The notes under the pieces are model-generated. The model did no database searches. It was not told the origin of the DNA and was given only the letters and a program-made list of their open reading frames with translations. The position numbers and the translations under genes were made by a program. 24,088 nucleotides of DNA from DAIUFH01 sp036844705 (GTDB taxonomy: Bacteria > Bacillota > Clostridia > Tissierellales > Tissierellaceae): contig DAIUFH010000030.1 of the NCBI GenBank assembly GCA_036844705.1, forward strand, positions 1 to 24,088, read 5' to 3'. Positions 6,920-14,641 of the stretch are shown here, in pieces (the stretch's first letter is position 1; every line of letters starts with the position of its first letter).

Positions 6920-7657
6920 TTATTCTGCTATTTCTAAAGCTATCTCCATCATATTAGTGAAAGAAGTTTGTCTCTGTTCGGCTGAAGTCTTTTCTCCAGT
7001 TATGATATTGTCTGATACAGTAAACAAAGCTAATGCATTTTTTCCAGCCCTAGCTGCAACTATATATAGGGCAGCAGCTTCCATTTCTACTGATAGAACA
7101 CCCATCTTTGCCCAATTTTCATTCTCTTCCTTTGCATATTCCGGATAAAATACATCACTTGAATATACATTACCAACCATATATCTTGTACCCATTTCTT
7201 CTGCTTTGTCAACTGCTGCTCTTAACAATGGATATGATGCTATGGCTGAGAAGGTACCCGATAGTTTAAATTGGTCTGCATATGGTGTATTATAACAAGT
7301 CCCCATTGCTATAACAATATCTCCTATTCTCAAGTCCTTATGTATACCCCCTGTCGTTCCAACACGAATGATATTTTCTACATCATATAAATTATAAAGC
7401 TCCCATGCATGGACCCCCATAGTAGGCGCTCCAATACCATGTGCCATTACGGATACTCTTTTACCTTTATATTTGCCAGTATAAGCATACATGCATCTAA
7501 TGCTATTTACTTGAACTACATCCTCCATATATGTTTCAGCAATAAACTTTGCTCTTAAAGGATCTCCTGGCATTATTACGGTCTTTGCAATTTCTCCTGG
7601 TTTTGCTGCAATATGATGTGTAGGTGCTTTTAAATCCTCATAAAGTTCCGGCTTCAT
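6920..7657 (-). CDS. deoD: Purine-nucleoside phosphorylase, DeoD type (245 aa)
   Basis: A PNP/UDP-family enzyme that splits a purine nucleoside with phosphate to free base and pentose-1-phosphate. Phosphate-site residues are in GDPLRAKFIAE (G31, R35), R54 and R98 in IIRVG; the ribose site is VEMEAA (190-195); the catalytic acid is D216 in FTVSDNI, with R229 in EQRQT assisting. Length matches hexameric DeoD. The usual RVGSCG appears here as RVGTTG, a serine-to-threonine change at a phosphate contact. The second ATG (7657) is chosen because AGGAGG is 6 bases upstream, whereas the ATG at 7663 touches it. It sits between the isomerase and the aldolase and should supply their pentose-1-phosphate; 5'-deoxyadenosine or methylthioadenosine use is possible but cannot be read off. 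Confidence 0.9.
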   Translation of the reverse strand: MKPELYEDLKAPTHHIAAKPGEIAKTVIMPGDPLRAKFIAETYMEDVVQVNSIRCMYAYTGKYKGKRVSVMAHGIGAPTMGVHAWELYNLYDVENIIRVGTTGGIHKDLRIGDIVIAMGTCYNTPYADQFKLSGTFSAIASYPLLRAAVDKAEEMGTRYMVGNVYSSDVFYPEYAKEENENWAKMGVLSVEMEAAALYIVAARAGKNALALFTVSDNIITGEKTSAEQRQTSFTNMMEIALEIAE

Positions 7658-7668
7658 ATTCATCCTCC

Positions 7669-7702
7669 TTCTTTAATTGTGAATTGTGAATTGTGAATTG
7701 CA
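7669..7702 (-). repeat. A-type heptamer array inside the isomerase-deoD operon
   Basis: On the gene strand ATTCACA repeats about three times between the isomerase stop and the deoD ribosome binding site. It is the same heptamer as in the large intergenic arrays but inverted in the window, and it forms almost the entire 50-base spacer. Confidence 0.85.
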
Positions 7703-7707
7703 TTGCT

Positions 7708-8763
7708 CTACTTAACCTTCATTAAACTTTCCGTAAATGGAGCTCTCATTACTCCCTTTTCTGTTATTATTCCACTAATCAGCTTATTTGGTGTTACATC
7801 AAAGGATGGATAAAGGGCTTTCGTTGCGGCTTCAGTTATCAATTGTCCATTTAAATGCGTAACTTCATTTTCATCTCTGAATTCAACCTTTGCATCCATA
7901 CCATTTGCTAAATTATAATCTATAGTATGACTAGATGTTGCTGTATAAAATGGAATATTATTTTCTTTAGCAGCTAAAGCATGCATATATGTTCCTATTT
8001 TATTTAAAAGATCCCCATTAGCTGCAATTCTATCTGAGCCAACTACGACTTTTTGAATTTTCCCTAATCTCATCAAATATCCTGACATTCCATCGGTAAT
8101 TAAAGTATGAGGTATACCCCATCTTTCCAACTCGTATGCTGTTATTCTAGCACCCTGTAAATAAGGTCTTGTCTCACTGGTAAATACATGAATTCTTTTG
8201 CCTTGCTCAAAGGCTGTTCTAATAACGGACAATGCTCTGCCTCCGTAACCAGCTCCTGCTAAGGCTCCTGAATGGCAGTGTGTCAATATTGTATCACCGT
8301 CTTCTATTAATTCTGCACCATATGCTCCTAACTTGTGTTCATAATCAAGTTGTCTTTCGACAATCTCTGCTGTTCTCTCTTCTACAAAATCTACCAAGTT
8401 GTTACCATTATATCCATTTACCACTTCCAACATTTCATCTACGGTTTTCATAAGATTTACTGCCGTTGGTCTTGTCGATTTTAATAGCTTTCCACTCTCT
8501 AATATATATTCCTTATTTCCATTAGAATTAATAGCTGATAGAAGAATACCATAAGCCCCGGCAATTCCTATTGCACCTGATCCTCTTATAGTCATGTTCT
8601 TAATAGCTTTTGCCAAATCGTCAACAGTTTTAATGTCATATATTTCTTCTGTAAATGGCAACTTAATTTGATCTATTATCCTAATAGTATCATTTTCAAA
8701 CCATATAGGAAGTAAAAGTTTATTTTCCTTCCATTCTTTAGTTAAATCATAAATCCTCTGCAT
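7708..8763 (-). CDS. MtnA-family aldose-1-phosphate isomerase (351 aa)
   Basis: A member of the eIF2B/MtnA isomerase family that converts methylthioribose-1-phosphate or a related aldose-1-phosphate to the ketose. The catalytic cysteine is C163 in LTHCHSG and the catalytic aspartate D244 in VGSDRIAANGD, matching Cys160/Asp240 of B. subtilis MtnA; GTYMHALAAKENNIPFY and TSSHTID are further family blocks. Two motifs differ from canonical MtnA as I know it: RGSGAIG instead of RGAPAIG, and HCHSG instead of HCNAG. This suggests a 5-deoxyribose-1-P or ribose-1-P isomerase. The ATG at 8763 is chosen because GAGGAGG lies just upstream; the GTG at 8808 has none. No MtnK kinase or aerobic methionine-salvage genes are nearby. 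It heads an operon with deoD and the aldolase. Confidence 0.85.
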   Translation of the reverse strand: MQRIYDLTKEWKENKLLLPIWFENDTIRIIDQIKLPFTEEIYDIKTVDDLAKAIKNMTIRGSGAIGIAGAYGILLSAINSNGNKEYILESGKLLKSTRPTAVNLMKTVDEMLEVVNGYNGNNLVDFVEERTAEIVERQLDYEHKLGAYGAELIEDGDTILTHCHSGALAGAGYGGRALSVIRTAFEQGKRIHVFTSETRPYLQGARITAYELERWGIPHTLITDGMSGYLMRLGKIQKVVVGSDRIAANGDLLNKIGTYMHALAAKENNIPFYTATSSHTIDYNLANGMDAKVEFRDENEVTHLNGQLITEAATKALYPSFDVTPNKLISGIITEKGVMRAPFTESLMKVK

Positions 8764-8823
8764 ATTTTCCTCCTCGATACGCATAACGTTTTCAATTTTT
8801 AAAATCACGTTATGAGTTGTTTG

Positions 8824-8836
8824 GTTGTCCTACAAC
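8824..8836. promoter_or_regulatory. Candidate GntR operator in the divergent spacer
   Basis: GTTGT-CCT-ACAAC is a perfect inverted repeat of the TTGT...ACAA kind bound by GntR-family proteins. It lies just downstream of the isomerase -10 box, over the expected start of transcription, so a bound repressor would block that operon. A further half-site AGTTGT is at 8815-8820. The neighbour at 8996 encodes a GntR protein. Confidence 0.5.
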
Positions 8837-8837
8837 T

Positions 8838-8866
8838 AAAGTATCACCTATTAAAACTTTTGTCAA
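8838..8866 (-). promoter_or_regulatory. Sigma-A-type promoter for the isomerase-deoD-aldolase operon
   Basis: On the minus strand, a perfect -35 TTGACA (8866-8861) is followed after 17 bases by TACTTT (8843-8838). A second dyad, TCAATA-CCAA-TATTGA (8863-8878), overlaps the -35 box. Confidence 0.55.
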
Positions 8867-8892
8867 TACCAATATTGATACTATTGAAATGC

Positions 8893-8923
8893 TTGACAAA
8901 TACATACTTAGAATGTATATAAT
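8893..8923 (+). promoter_or_regulatory. Sigma-A-type promoter for the gntR gene
   Basis: TTGACA (8893-8898) is followed by overlapping -10 candidates: TATATA at 8916 (17-base spacer) and TATAAT at 8918-8923 (19-base spacer). It is back to back with the isomerase promoter. Confidence 0.6.
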
Positions 8924-8995
8924 TAGACATAAGAAGATTCCTTGATTTTCGCTCAAATTAAGGGGTCGAAGACAAGAAATTAGGTAGGTGTTAAA

Positions 8996-9715
8996 ATGAA
9001 ATTAACCAATAAAAAGCTTAGTATACAAGCAAGAGATGAAATTCTTAAAATCATTAATGAAATGGAGAATATGGAAAAGCTACCATCAGAGCAGGAACTC
9101 TCCGCCTCCTTAGGTGTCAGTAGAAACACTATAAGAGAAGCTTTAAAGTCATTGGAAAACGATGGCATAGTGTCTCCAAGACAAGGTATTGGCACCTTTG
9201 TTATCAGGAATTCTAAAAATATTAAATCCAACTTAGCCGTACTGGATAGTTTTACAAAGATAATTACAAACCATGGATATAAACCAGGTACTAAGTCCCT
9301 TTCATATAAGATGACTAAAGCCGACGAAAGAATTGCATCAACACTAAATATAGAGGTTTCCTCAAACATTATGTATTTAGATAGAGTACGTACGGCTGAT
9401 GGTAAGCCTGTAATCTATGTTGAAGATTATATTACATATCTTGAAAATATGTATGAACGATTTAAGGAGAAAGAATTCCAGTCATTGTTTGAATTCTTAA
9501 GAACTTACAATATCAATATTGCTTTTTCAAGCTGCAATATCGGTGCAGTGATTAGTGACGATAAGTTAAATAAGAAGCTTTACTTAAATGAACCAAGTGC
9601 TTTATTATATTTTCAACAAATTCACTATACCAATACAGGTATTCCTATTATGTATTCTGATAGTTACTTTTTAAGTGAAAAGTTTGACTTCAACCTTATA
9701 AGAAAAATGATGTAA
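8996..9715 (+). CDS. GntR-family transcription regulator, HutC/UTRA subfamily (239 aa)
   Basis: A DNA-binding regulator with a winged helix-turn-helix at about residues 8-72 (LPSEQELSASLGVSRNTIREALKSL region, then the wing GIVSPRQGIGTFV) and a UTRA ligand-binding domain from about 90 to the end. UTRA domains of this kind usually bind small sugars, sugar phosphates or similar metabolites. AGGTAGGTG lies 6 bases before the ATG. It is divergent from the isomerase operon, and a TTGT/ACAA dyad lies over that operon's start, so the likely role is a repressor released by a pentose phosphate or nucleoside-derived effector. It could also act on the opp operon 260 bases downstream, but no matching dyad is seen there. 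Confidence 0.88.
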   Translation: MKLTNKKLSIQARDEILKIINEMENMEKLPSEQELSASLGVSRNTIREALKSLENDGIVSPRQGIGTFVIRNSKNIKSNLAVLDSFTKIITNHGYKPGTKSLSYKMTKADERIASTLNIEVSSNIMYLDRVRTADGKPVIYVEDYITYLENMYERFKEKEFQSLFEFLRTYNINIAFSSCNIGAVISDDKLNKKLYLNEPSALLYFQQIHYTNTGIPIMYSDSYFLSEKFDFNLIRKMM

Positions 9716-9897
9716 TTGGAAAATAGTACTTTTTTATTTATACTATAATATATGGTATAATGTATGATACAGATAGTGTATTTTTTTATTAATATGTCTA
9801 TCTAATTAAGTTTTCTAATATAGTATATCAAGGCAATAATTTAAAGTTAAAAAGCAATGAAATTAAGCTGGTGCAATTGTTACAAATTTATTAATAG

Positions 9898-9926
9898 TTG
9901 AATTTTCAGATAAAAAATGATAAACT
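9898..9926 (+). promoter_or_regulatory. Sigma-A-type promoter for opp with overlapping CodY-like box
   Basis: TTGAAT (9898-9903) and TAAACT (9921-9926) are 17 bases apart. Positions 9901-9915 match the CodY consensus AATTTTCWGAAAATT at 12 of 15 bases and cover the -35 box and spacer, where CodY would repress. Peptide importers are common CodY targets in Firmicutes. Confidence 0.45.
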
Positions 9927-9975
9927 AAATAAAATACTTTAAAAAAAGTAAAACAATTAAAGGGGGCAATTATTA

Positions 9976-11643
9976 ATGAGTAAAAAATTAGTAGTTTTAA
10001 TGAGTTTGCTTCTTGTAATGGCAATTGTTGTTACAGGCTGCTCAACTCCAGCTGAACAACCACCAGCTGAAACTCCACCAGCTGAAACTCCTGGGGAAAC
10101 TCCTCCAGCTTCCAGTGAAGGAAAGATATTAAGAACAAATAACAGTAGTGAACCTGGATCATTGGACCCAGCATTAGCTCAAGGTACACATGAATCATGG
10201 ATACTTACAAATACCTTTGAAGGTCTTATGAAGTATGATTCAGATGGTAAGGTAATTCCTGGTATAGCTGAAGACTATAAATTATCAGACGACAATCTAA
10301 CTTATACATTCACACTTCGTGATGCAGTTTGGTCTGATGGTAATCCAGTTACTGCAGAAGATTTTGAATATTCATGGAAGAGAGCTCTAGACCCAGATCT
10401 TGCAGCTGACTATGCTTTCCAATTGTACTACATTAAAGGAGCAGAAGCCTACAATACAGGTGAAGGTACAATTGATGATGTAATGGTTAAAGCTACAGAT
10501 GATAAGACTCTTGAAGTAACATTAGAAGCTCCAACTGGATATTTCCCAGAGTTAACAGCATTCTACACTTACTTCCCAGTAAGCAAAACTGTAGTAGAAG
10601 CTAACCCTGATTGGGCAAAGGATCCTTCAACTCACATTTCCAATGGACCATTCAAGTTAGTTTCATGGGAACACAATGCAACTATAGAACTTGAAAAGAA
10701 TCCAAGCTACTACAATGCAGAGGCTATTAAGCTTGCTGGAATTCACTTCGATATTATAGAAGATGAAAATACAGCATGGCAAAAATATGAAGGTGGAGAA
10801 TATGACATTCTTGCAACTTTACCACAAGCTGTAGCAGCTCAATTGGCAGCAGAAAACAATCCAGAATTAACTATTGGTGCACAAGTTGGTATTTACTACT
10901 ACAATTTAAATGGCGATGTTAAACCATTTAATAACCCTAAAGTAAGAAAAGCTTTAGCTTATTCATTAGACCGTCAAACAATAGTTGATAAAATAACCCA
11001 AGGTGGACAACTACCTGCTGAAGGTGTAGTTCCTGTAGGATTAACTGATGAAAAAGGCGGAGAATACAGAGATCAAGTTGGCGATTTAGTACCATACGAT
11101 GTAGAATTGGCTAAAACATTATTTGCTGAAGGTCTTGCAGAAGAAGGCATGACAATTGATGAATTCAACAATGCTGGATTCGTAATTCTGTACAATACTC
11201 AAGAAGCTCATAAGAAAATTGCTCAAGCTGCTCAAGAAATGTGGAGAACTGCATTAGGCATCAATATTGGTGTTGAAAACGTAGAATTCCAAGTTAAACT
11301 TGACAGAGAAAAAGCAGGAGATTATCAAATTTCAAGAGGTGGTTGGATAGGAGACTATGGTGATCCTATGACTATTCTTGATTTATGGTTAACTGGTGGA
11401 GCATTTAATGATGCTAACTATAGCAACGATAAATATGATGAATTGATATTAGGAGCAAAATCTACAGCTGATCAAGATGTTAGATTTAAAAACATGAGAG
11501 AGGCTGAAAAGATTTTAATGGAAGATATGGCAGTAGTTCCAGTATATTTCTATACTCAACCATATGCTGTTAAGTCAAATGTAGAAGGAATCTACAAGCT
11601 TCCACTATTCTACCCAACATTGACATATGCAGATATTAAGTAA
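9976..11643 (+). CDS. oppA: Oligopeptide ABC transporter substrate-binding lipoprotein, OppA/DppE family (555 aa)
   Basis: The extracellular solute-binding component of a peptide importer (SBP_bac_5 family). The signal peptide ends in lipobox VTGC with Cys22 lipidated, followed by a Pro/Glu-rich linker (residues 26-50) that tethers the protein to the membrane. Family features include GSLDPALAQGTHESWILTNTFEGLM, the SNGPFKLVSWEHNATIELEKNPSYY block and WIGDYGDPMTILDLW near the C-terminus, typical of OppA-like proteins. Length is usual. AGGGGGC lies 9 bases before the ATG. It is the first and probably most expressed gene of the opp operon; a stable hairpin follows its stop. Codon choice is more regular than in its neighbours, fitting high expression. 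Confidence 0.94.
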   Translation: MSKKLVVLMSLLLVMAIVVTGCSTPAEQPPAETPPAETPGETPPASSEGKILRTNNSSEPGSLDPALAQGTHESWILTNTFEGLMKYDSDGKVIPGIAEDYKLSDDNLTYTFTLRDAVWSDGNPVTAEDFEYSWKRALDPDLAADYAFQLYYIKGAEAYNTGEGTIDDVMVKATDDKTLEVTLEAPTGYFPELTAFYTYFPVSKTVVEANPDWAKDPSTHISNGPFKLVSWEHNATIELEKNPSYYNAEAIKLAGIHFDIIEDENTAWQKYEGGEYDILATLPQAVAAQLAAENNPELTIGAQVGIYYYNLNGDVKPFNNPKVRKALAYSLDRQTIVDKITQGGQLPAEGVVPVGLTDEKGGEYRDQVGDLVPYDVELAKTLFAEGLAEEGMTIDEFNNAGFVILYNTQEAHKKIAQAAQEMWRTALGINIGVENVEFQVKLDREKAGDYQISRGGWIGDYGDPMTILDLWLTGGAFNDANYSNDKYDELILGAKSTADQDVRFKNMREAEKILMEDMAVVPVYFYTQPYAVKSNVEGIYKLPLFYPTLTYADIK

Positions 11644-11686
11644 TAAAAATAGGTAATAAATTTTATAAAAACATAATAAAAAGATG

Positions 11687-11716
11687 TGTAGGGCAGGCTT
11701 TGTACCTGCCCTTACA
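11687..11716 (+). other. Intercistronic stem-loop between oppA and oppB
   Basis: GGGCAGG (11691-11697) pairs perfectly with CCTGCCC (11705-11711) around a 7-base loop, extended by TGTA/TACA across a bulge. No U-tract follows, so it is more likely an mRNA-stability or partial-termination element that raises oppA over the permease genes. Confidence 0.6.
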
Positions 11717-11748
11717 ACTGAGAAAAATAGGTTAGAAGGAGAGGTAAA

Positions 11749-12678
11749 ATGAGACGCTACCTTTTAAAGAGATTAGGAATGTCCGTAGTGACCCTATGGG
11801 CAGTTATTACAATAACTTTTATACTAATGCACTCCGTTCCTGGTAATCCATTTGCTGCCGAAAGCAAAATGCCAAAGGTGGTTTATGATAATCTTCAAGC
11901 AAAATATGGACTAGATAAGCCTCTTGCAGAACAATATGTGATTTATTTAAAAAATCTTCTAAAGGGAGATTTTGGTGATTCAATGAAATCCAGAGTTGAG
12001 ACTGTAAATGATATGATTAGAAGAGGATTTCCTGTATCAGCAAGACTTGGATTACAAGCGTTAGTATTTGCAATTTGCTTTGGACCAGCTTTAGGAGCAT
12101 TAGCAGCTCTATATCAAAATAAAATACCAGATTACTTATCCATGGTTATTGCAATAATTGGTATTTCAGTACCAAGTTTTATAATGGGTACCGTTCTTAT
12201 CCAATTTATAGCAAGAAATGTAGAATGGCTACCTATCGGTGGCTGGGGAACATGGAAACACACAATATTGCCTTCTTTTGCAATGGCATTGATGCCAATG
12301 GCTACAATGGCAAGACTTATGCGTTCAAGTATGTTGGAAGTTTTAGGACAAGACTATATTAAGACAGCAAAATCAAAGGGTATTACAAAAGCAGCAGTTA
12401 TATTAAAACATGCAGTAAGAAATGCTATACTACCTGTTATTTCTATATTAGGTACTACAATTTCAAATCTTATGGTAGGAAGCTTCGTTATAGAAAAGAT
12501 ATTCGGAATTCCTGGCCTTGGAATGTTCTTTACTAAATCAATTAGTAATCGAGATTATACCCTTATAATGGGGACCACAATTTTTTACGCTGCAATTTTA
12601 ATTTTTATGTTATTATTAGTAGACTTTGCTTATATGCTTATAGACCCAAGAATTAAGCTTACCAAGGAGGGACGTTAG
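11749..12678 (+). CDS. oppB: Oligopeptide ABC transporter permease, OppB/DppB family (309 aa)
   Basis: One of two membrane-spanning subunits of the peptide importer. The N-terminus MRRYLLKRLGMSVVTLWAVITITFILMHSVPGNPF is the usual DppB first helix and PG(N/D)P motif. Six hydrophobic helices follow, and the EAA cytoplasmic loop that docks on the ATPases is seen as YIKTAKSKGITKAAVILKHAVRNAI. The C-terminus ends in LIDPRIKL, as in most family members. AAGGAGAGG lies 5 bases before the ATG. Its TAG stop overlaps the GTG start of oppC by one base, showing translational coupling. Confidence 0.95.
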   Translation: MRRYLLKRLGMSVVTLWAVITITFILMHSVPGNPFAAESKMPKVVYDNLQAKYGLDKPLAEQYVIYLKNLLKGDFGDSMKSRVETVNDMIRRGFPVSARLGLQALVFAICFGPALGALAALYQNKIPDYLSMVIAIIGISVPSFIMGTVLIQFIARNVEWLPIGGWGTWKHTILPSFAMALMPMATMARLMRSSMLEVLGQDYIKTAKSKGITKAAVILKHAVRNAILPVISILGTTISNLMVGSFVIEKIFGIPGLGMFFTKSISNRDYTLIMGTTIFYAAILIFMLLLVDFAYMLIDPRIKLTKEGR

Positions 12679-13622
12679 TGAAAGCAGATGTTCAATATTC
12701 AAAAGATATGTTTGAAAAAGCTAGTCATGAGGATCGAAATGCGGACAAAATAAGACGTCCTAGTATCAAGTATTGGCCAGATGTGTGGAGAAGATTAAAA
12801 CAGAATAAACTAGCTATGACTGGCCTCATTATAATAATTTTGATGATTATCATGTCAGTCGTAGGTACTCATATAAATGGATTTGATTATAAACAACAGG
12901 ATTACAGTTTAATAAATATTCACCCAAACAGTGTTCACTGGTTTGGTACAGATGAATTAGGAAGAGATTTATTTACCAGAACATGGTATGGAGCAAGATA
13001 CTCCTTAATTATCGGTTTGCTTGCTGCTGCCATAGACTTTCTTATTGGAGTATTGTATGGTGGTATTGCCGGCATGGCCTCAAGAAATGTAGATGCTGTT
13101 ATGATGCGTATAGCTGAGGTTATTTATAGTATCCCCTACCTACTTGTTGTAATACTATTATCAGTAGTTTTCTCAACATCAGGAGCAGGTACTTCAATGT
13201 TCGTATTGATACTTGCAATGAGTTTAACAGGCTGGGTACCAATGGCTATACTTGTAAGAGGACAAGTACTTCAGCTCAAGGAATCTGAATATTCACTTGC
13301 AGCTGAATCATTAGGTGCAACAAAGGGTTGGATTCTAAGAAAACATATAATACCTAATACTTTAGGACCAATTTTAGTAAATGTAACACTAACAATTCCA
13401 AGAGCAATATTTGCAGAGGCAACTCTTAGCTTTCTAGGATTGGGCTTGCAGCCACCTAAGTCAAGCCTTGGAAACCTTGCAAATGATGGATTGGCTGGAC
13501 TACCAGTCGGAAATGGATATCAAATATTGATTCCAGCCATATTTATATCTCTTATCATGTTCGCCTTCAATGTTTTAGGTGATGGACTAAGAGATGCATT
13601 AGACCCAAGATTACGTAAATAG
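12678..13622 (+). CDS. oppC: Oligopeptide ABC transporter permease, OppC/DppC family (314 aa)
   Basis: The second permease subunit. An N-terminal cytoplasmic stretch of about 40 residues is followed by a first helix (LAMTGLIIIILMIIMSVVG) and the hallmark HWFGTDELGRDLFTRTWYGAR, then the permease domain with EAA loop YSLAAESLGATKGWILRKHIIPN and the ending GDGLRDALDPRLRK. The start is GTG, with AAGGAGG 7 bases upstream; it shares one base with the oppB stop. Confidence 0.95.
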   Translation: MKADVQYSKDMFEKASHEDRNADKIRRPSIKYWPDVWRRLKQNKLAMTGLIIIILMIIMSVVGTHINGFDYKQQDYSLINIHPNSVHWFGTDELGRDLFTRTWYGARYSLIIGLLAAAIDFLIGVLYGGIAGMASRNVDAVMMRIAEVIYSIPYLLVVILLSVVFSTSGAGTSMFVLILAMSLTGWVPMAILVRGQVLQLKESEYSLAAESLGATKGWILRKHIIPNTLGPILVNVTLTIPRAIFAEATLSFLGLGLQPPKSSLGNLANDGLAGLPVGNGYQILIPAIFISLIMFAFNVLGDGLRDALDPRLRK

Positions 13623-13636
13623 AAAGAGGTGGAAAA

Positions 13637-14641
13637 ATGGAAAAAGTATTAGAGGTTAAAGATTTAGCCGTATCCTTCAAAACTTTCTTCGGAGAGGTTG
13701 AAGCAGTACGTAAAATCAGCTTTGATGTAGGCAAGAAAGAGACAGTAGCCATCGTAGGAGAATCAGGATGTGGAAAAAGCGTAACTGCAAACTCTATTAT
13801 GCAACTTCTTCCTATGCCACCTGCATTCTATAAAGGTGGTCAAATCCTATTTAATGGTGAAGATATAGTAACAAAGACTGAAAAAGAAATGCAAAAAATT
13901 CGTGGAAACAAGATATCAATGGTATTCCAAGATCCAATGACCTCATTAAATCCAACCATGAGGATTGGAAAACAAATCGTTGAAGGTTTAATTAAACATC
14001 AACATTTAAGTAGAGAAGAAGCTCAAAAAAAAGCAATCGAAATGCTAGAGCTTGTAGCAGTACCACAGCCAGAAAAAAGAGCAAAGCAATTTCCTCATGA
14101 ATTCTCTGGAGGAATGAGACAAAGAGTTATGATTGCATTGGCAATGGTATCTAATCCTCAGTTGCTTATAGCTGATGAACCTACAACAGCCTTAGACGTA
14201 ACAGTTCAAGCTCAAATTTTGGAGCTTATGAAGGCTTTACAGGATAAACTTGATATGTCCATCATATTAATAACTCATGACCTGGGCATAGTTGCTGATA
14301 TGAGTGATAAGGTAATAGTTATGTATGCAGGTCAAATATTAGAGCAAGGATTAACAGATGAAATATTTAAAAATCCAAAACATCCTTATACAAGAAAGCT
14401 ATTAGCAAGTGTTCCTAGATTGGACATGGATAGAAACGAATCTCTACACTCAATTGAAGGAACACCTCCGGATTTATATATACCTCCAAAGGGTTGTTCT
14501 TTTTATGACAGATGCGATAAAGCTATGAAAATATGTAAAGACAATATGCCTGAAGCAGAGAATTTTAGCAAAACTCACTATAGTTGTTGCTGGTTAAATC
14601 ATCCTATGGCAAAGGATGTTGCAGAAGGGAGAGAAGCATAA
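13637..14641 (+). CDS. oppD: Oligopeptide ABC transporter ATPase, OppD family (334 aa)
   Basis: One of two ATP-hydrolysing subunits that drive peptide import. Walker A is GESGCGKS (41-48), the signature FSGGMRQRV (156-164), Walker B LLIADE (176-181) and the H-loop histidine H214. The C-terminal extension has the family's cysteine pattern (C287, C293, C300, C317), which in related DppD/OppD proteins holds an iron-sulfur cluster; an extra cysteine follows at 318. AGAGGTGG lies upstream of the ATG. Its TAA stop overlaps the oppF ATG by one base. Confidence 0.95.
   Translation: MEKVLEVKDLAVSFKTFFGEVEAVRKISFDVGKKETVAIVGESGCGKSVTANSIMQLLPMPPAFYKGGQILFNGEDIVTKTEKEMQKIRGNKISMVFQDPMTSLNPTMRIGKQIVEGLIKHQHLSREEAQKKAIEMLELVAVPQPEKRAKQFPHEFSGGMRQRVMIALAMVSNPQLLIADEPTTALDVTVQAQILELMKALQDKLDMSIILITHDLGIVADMSDKVIVMYAGQILEQGLTDEIFKNPKHPYTRKLLASVPRLDMDRNESLHSIEGTPPDLYIPPKGCSFYDRCDKAMKICKDNMPEAENFSKTHYSCCWLNHPMAKDVAEGREA

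Noticed and set aside
9756..9761. Promoter with TATAAT upstream of opp
   Set aside because: A perfect -10 box is present in very AT-rich sequence, but there is no matching -35 at the right distance; the promoter at 9898-9926 is better.
9767..9790. Rho-independent terminator after the gntR gene
   Set aside because: ATACA/TGTAT followed by seven T is present, but a 5-bp AT-only stem is too weak to support on its own.
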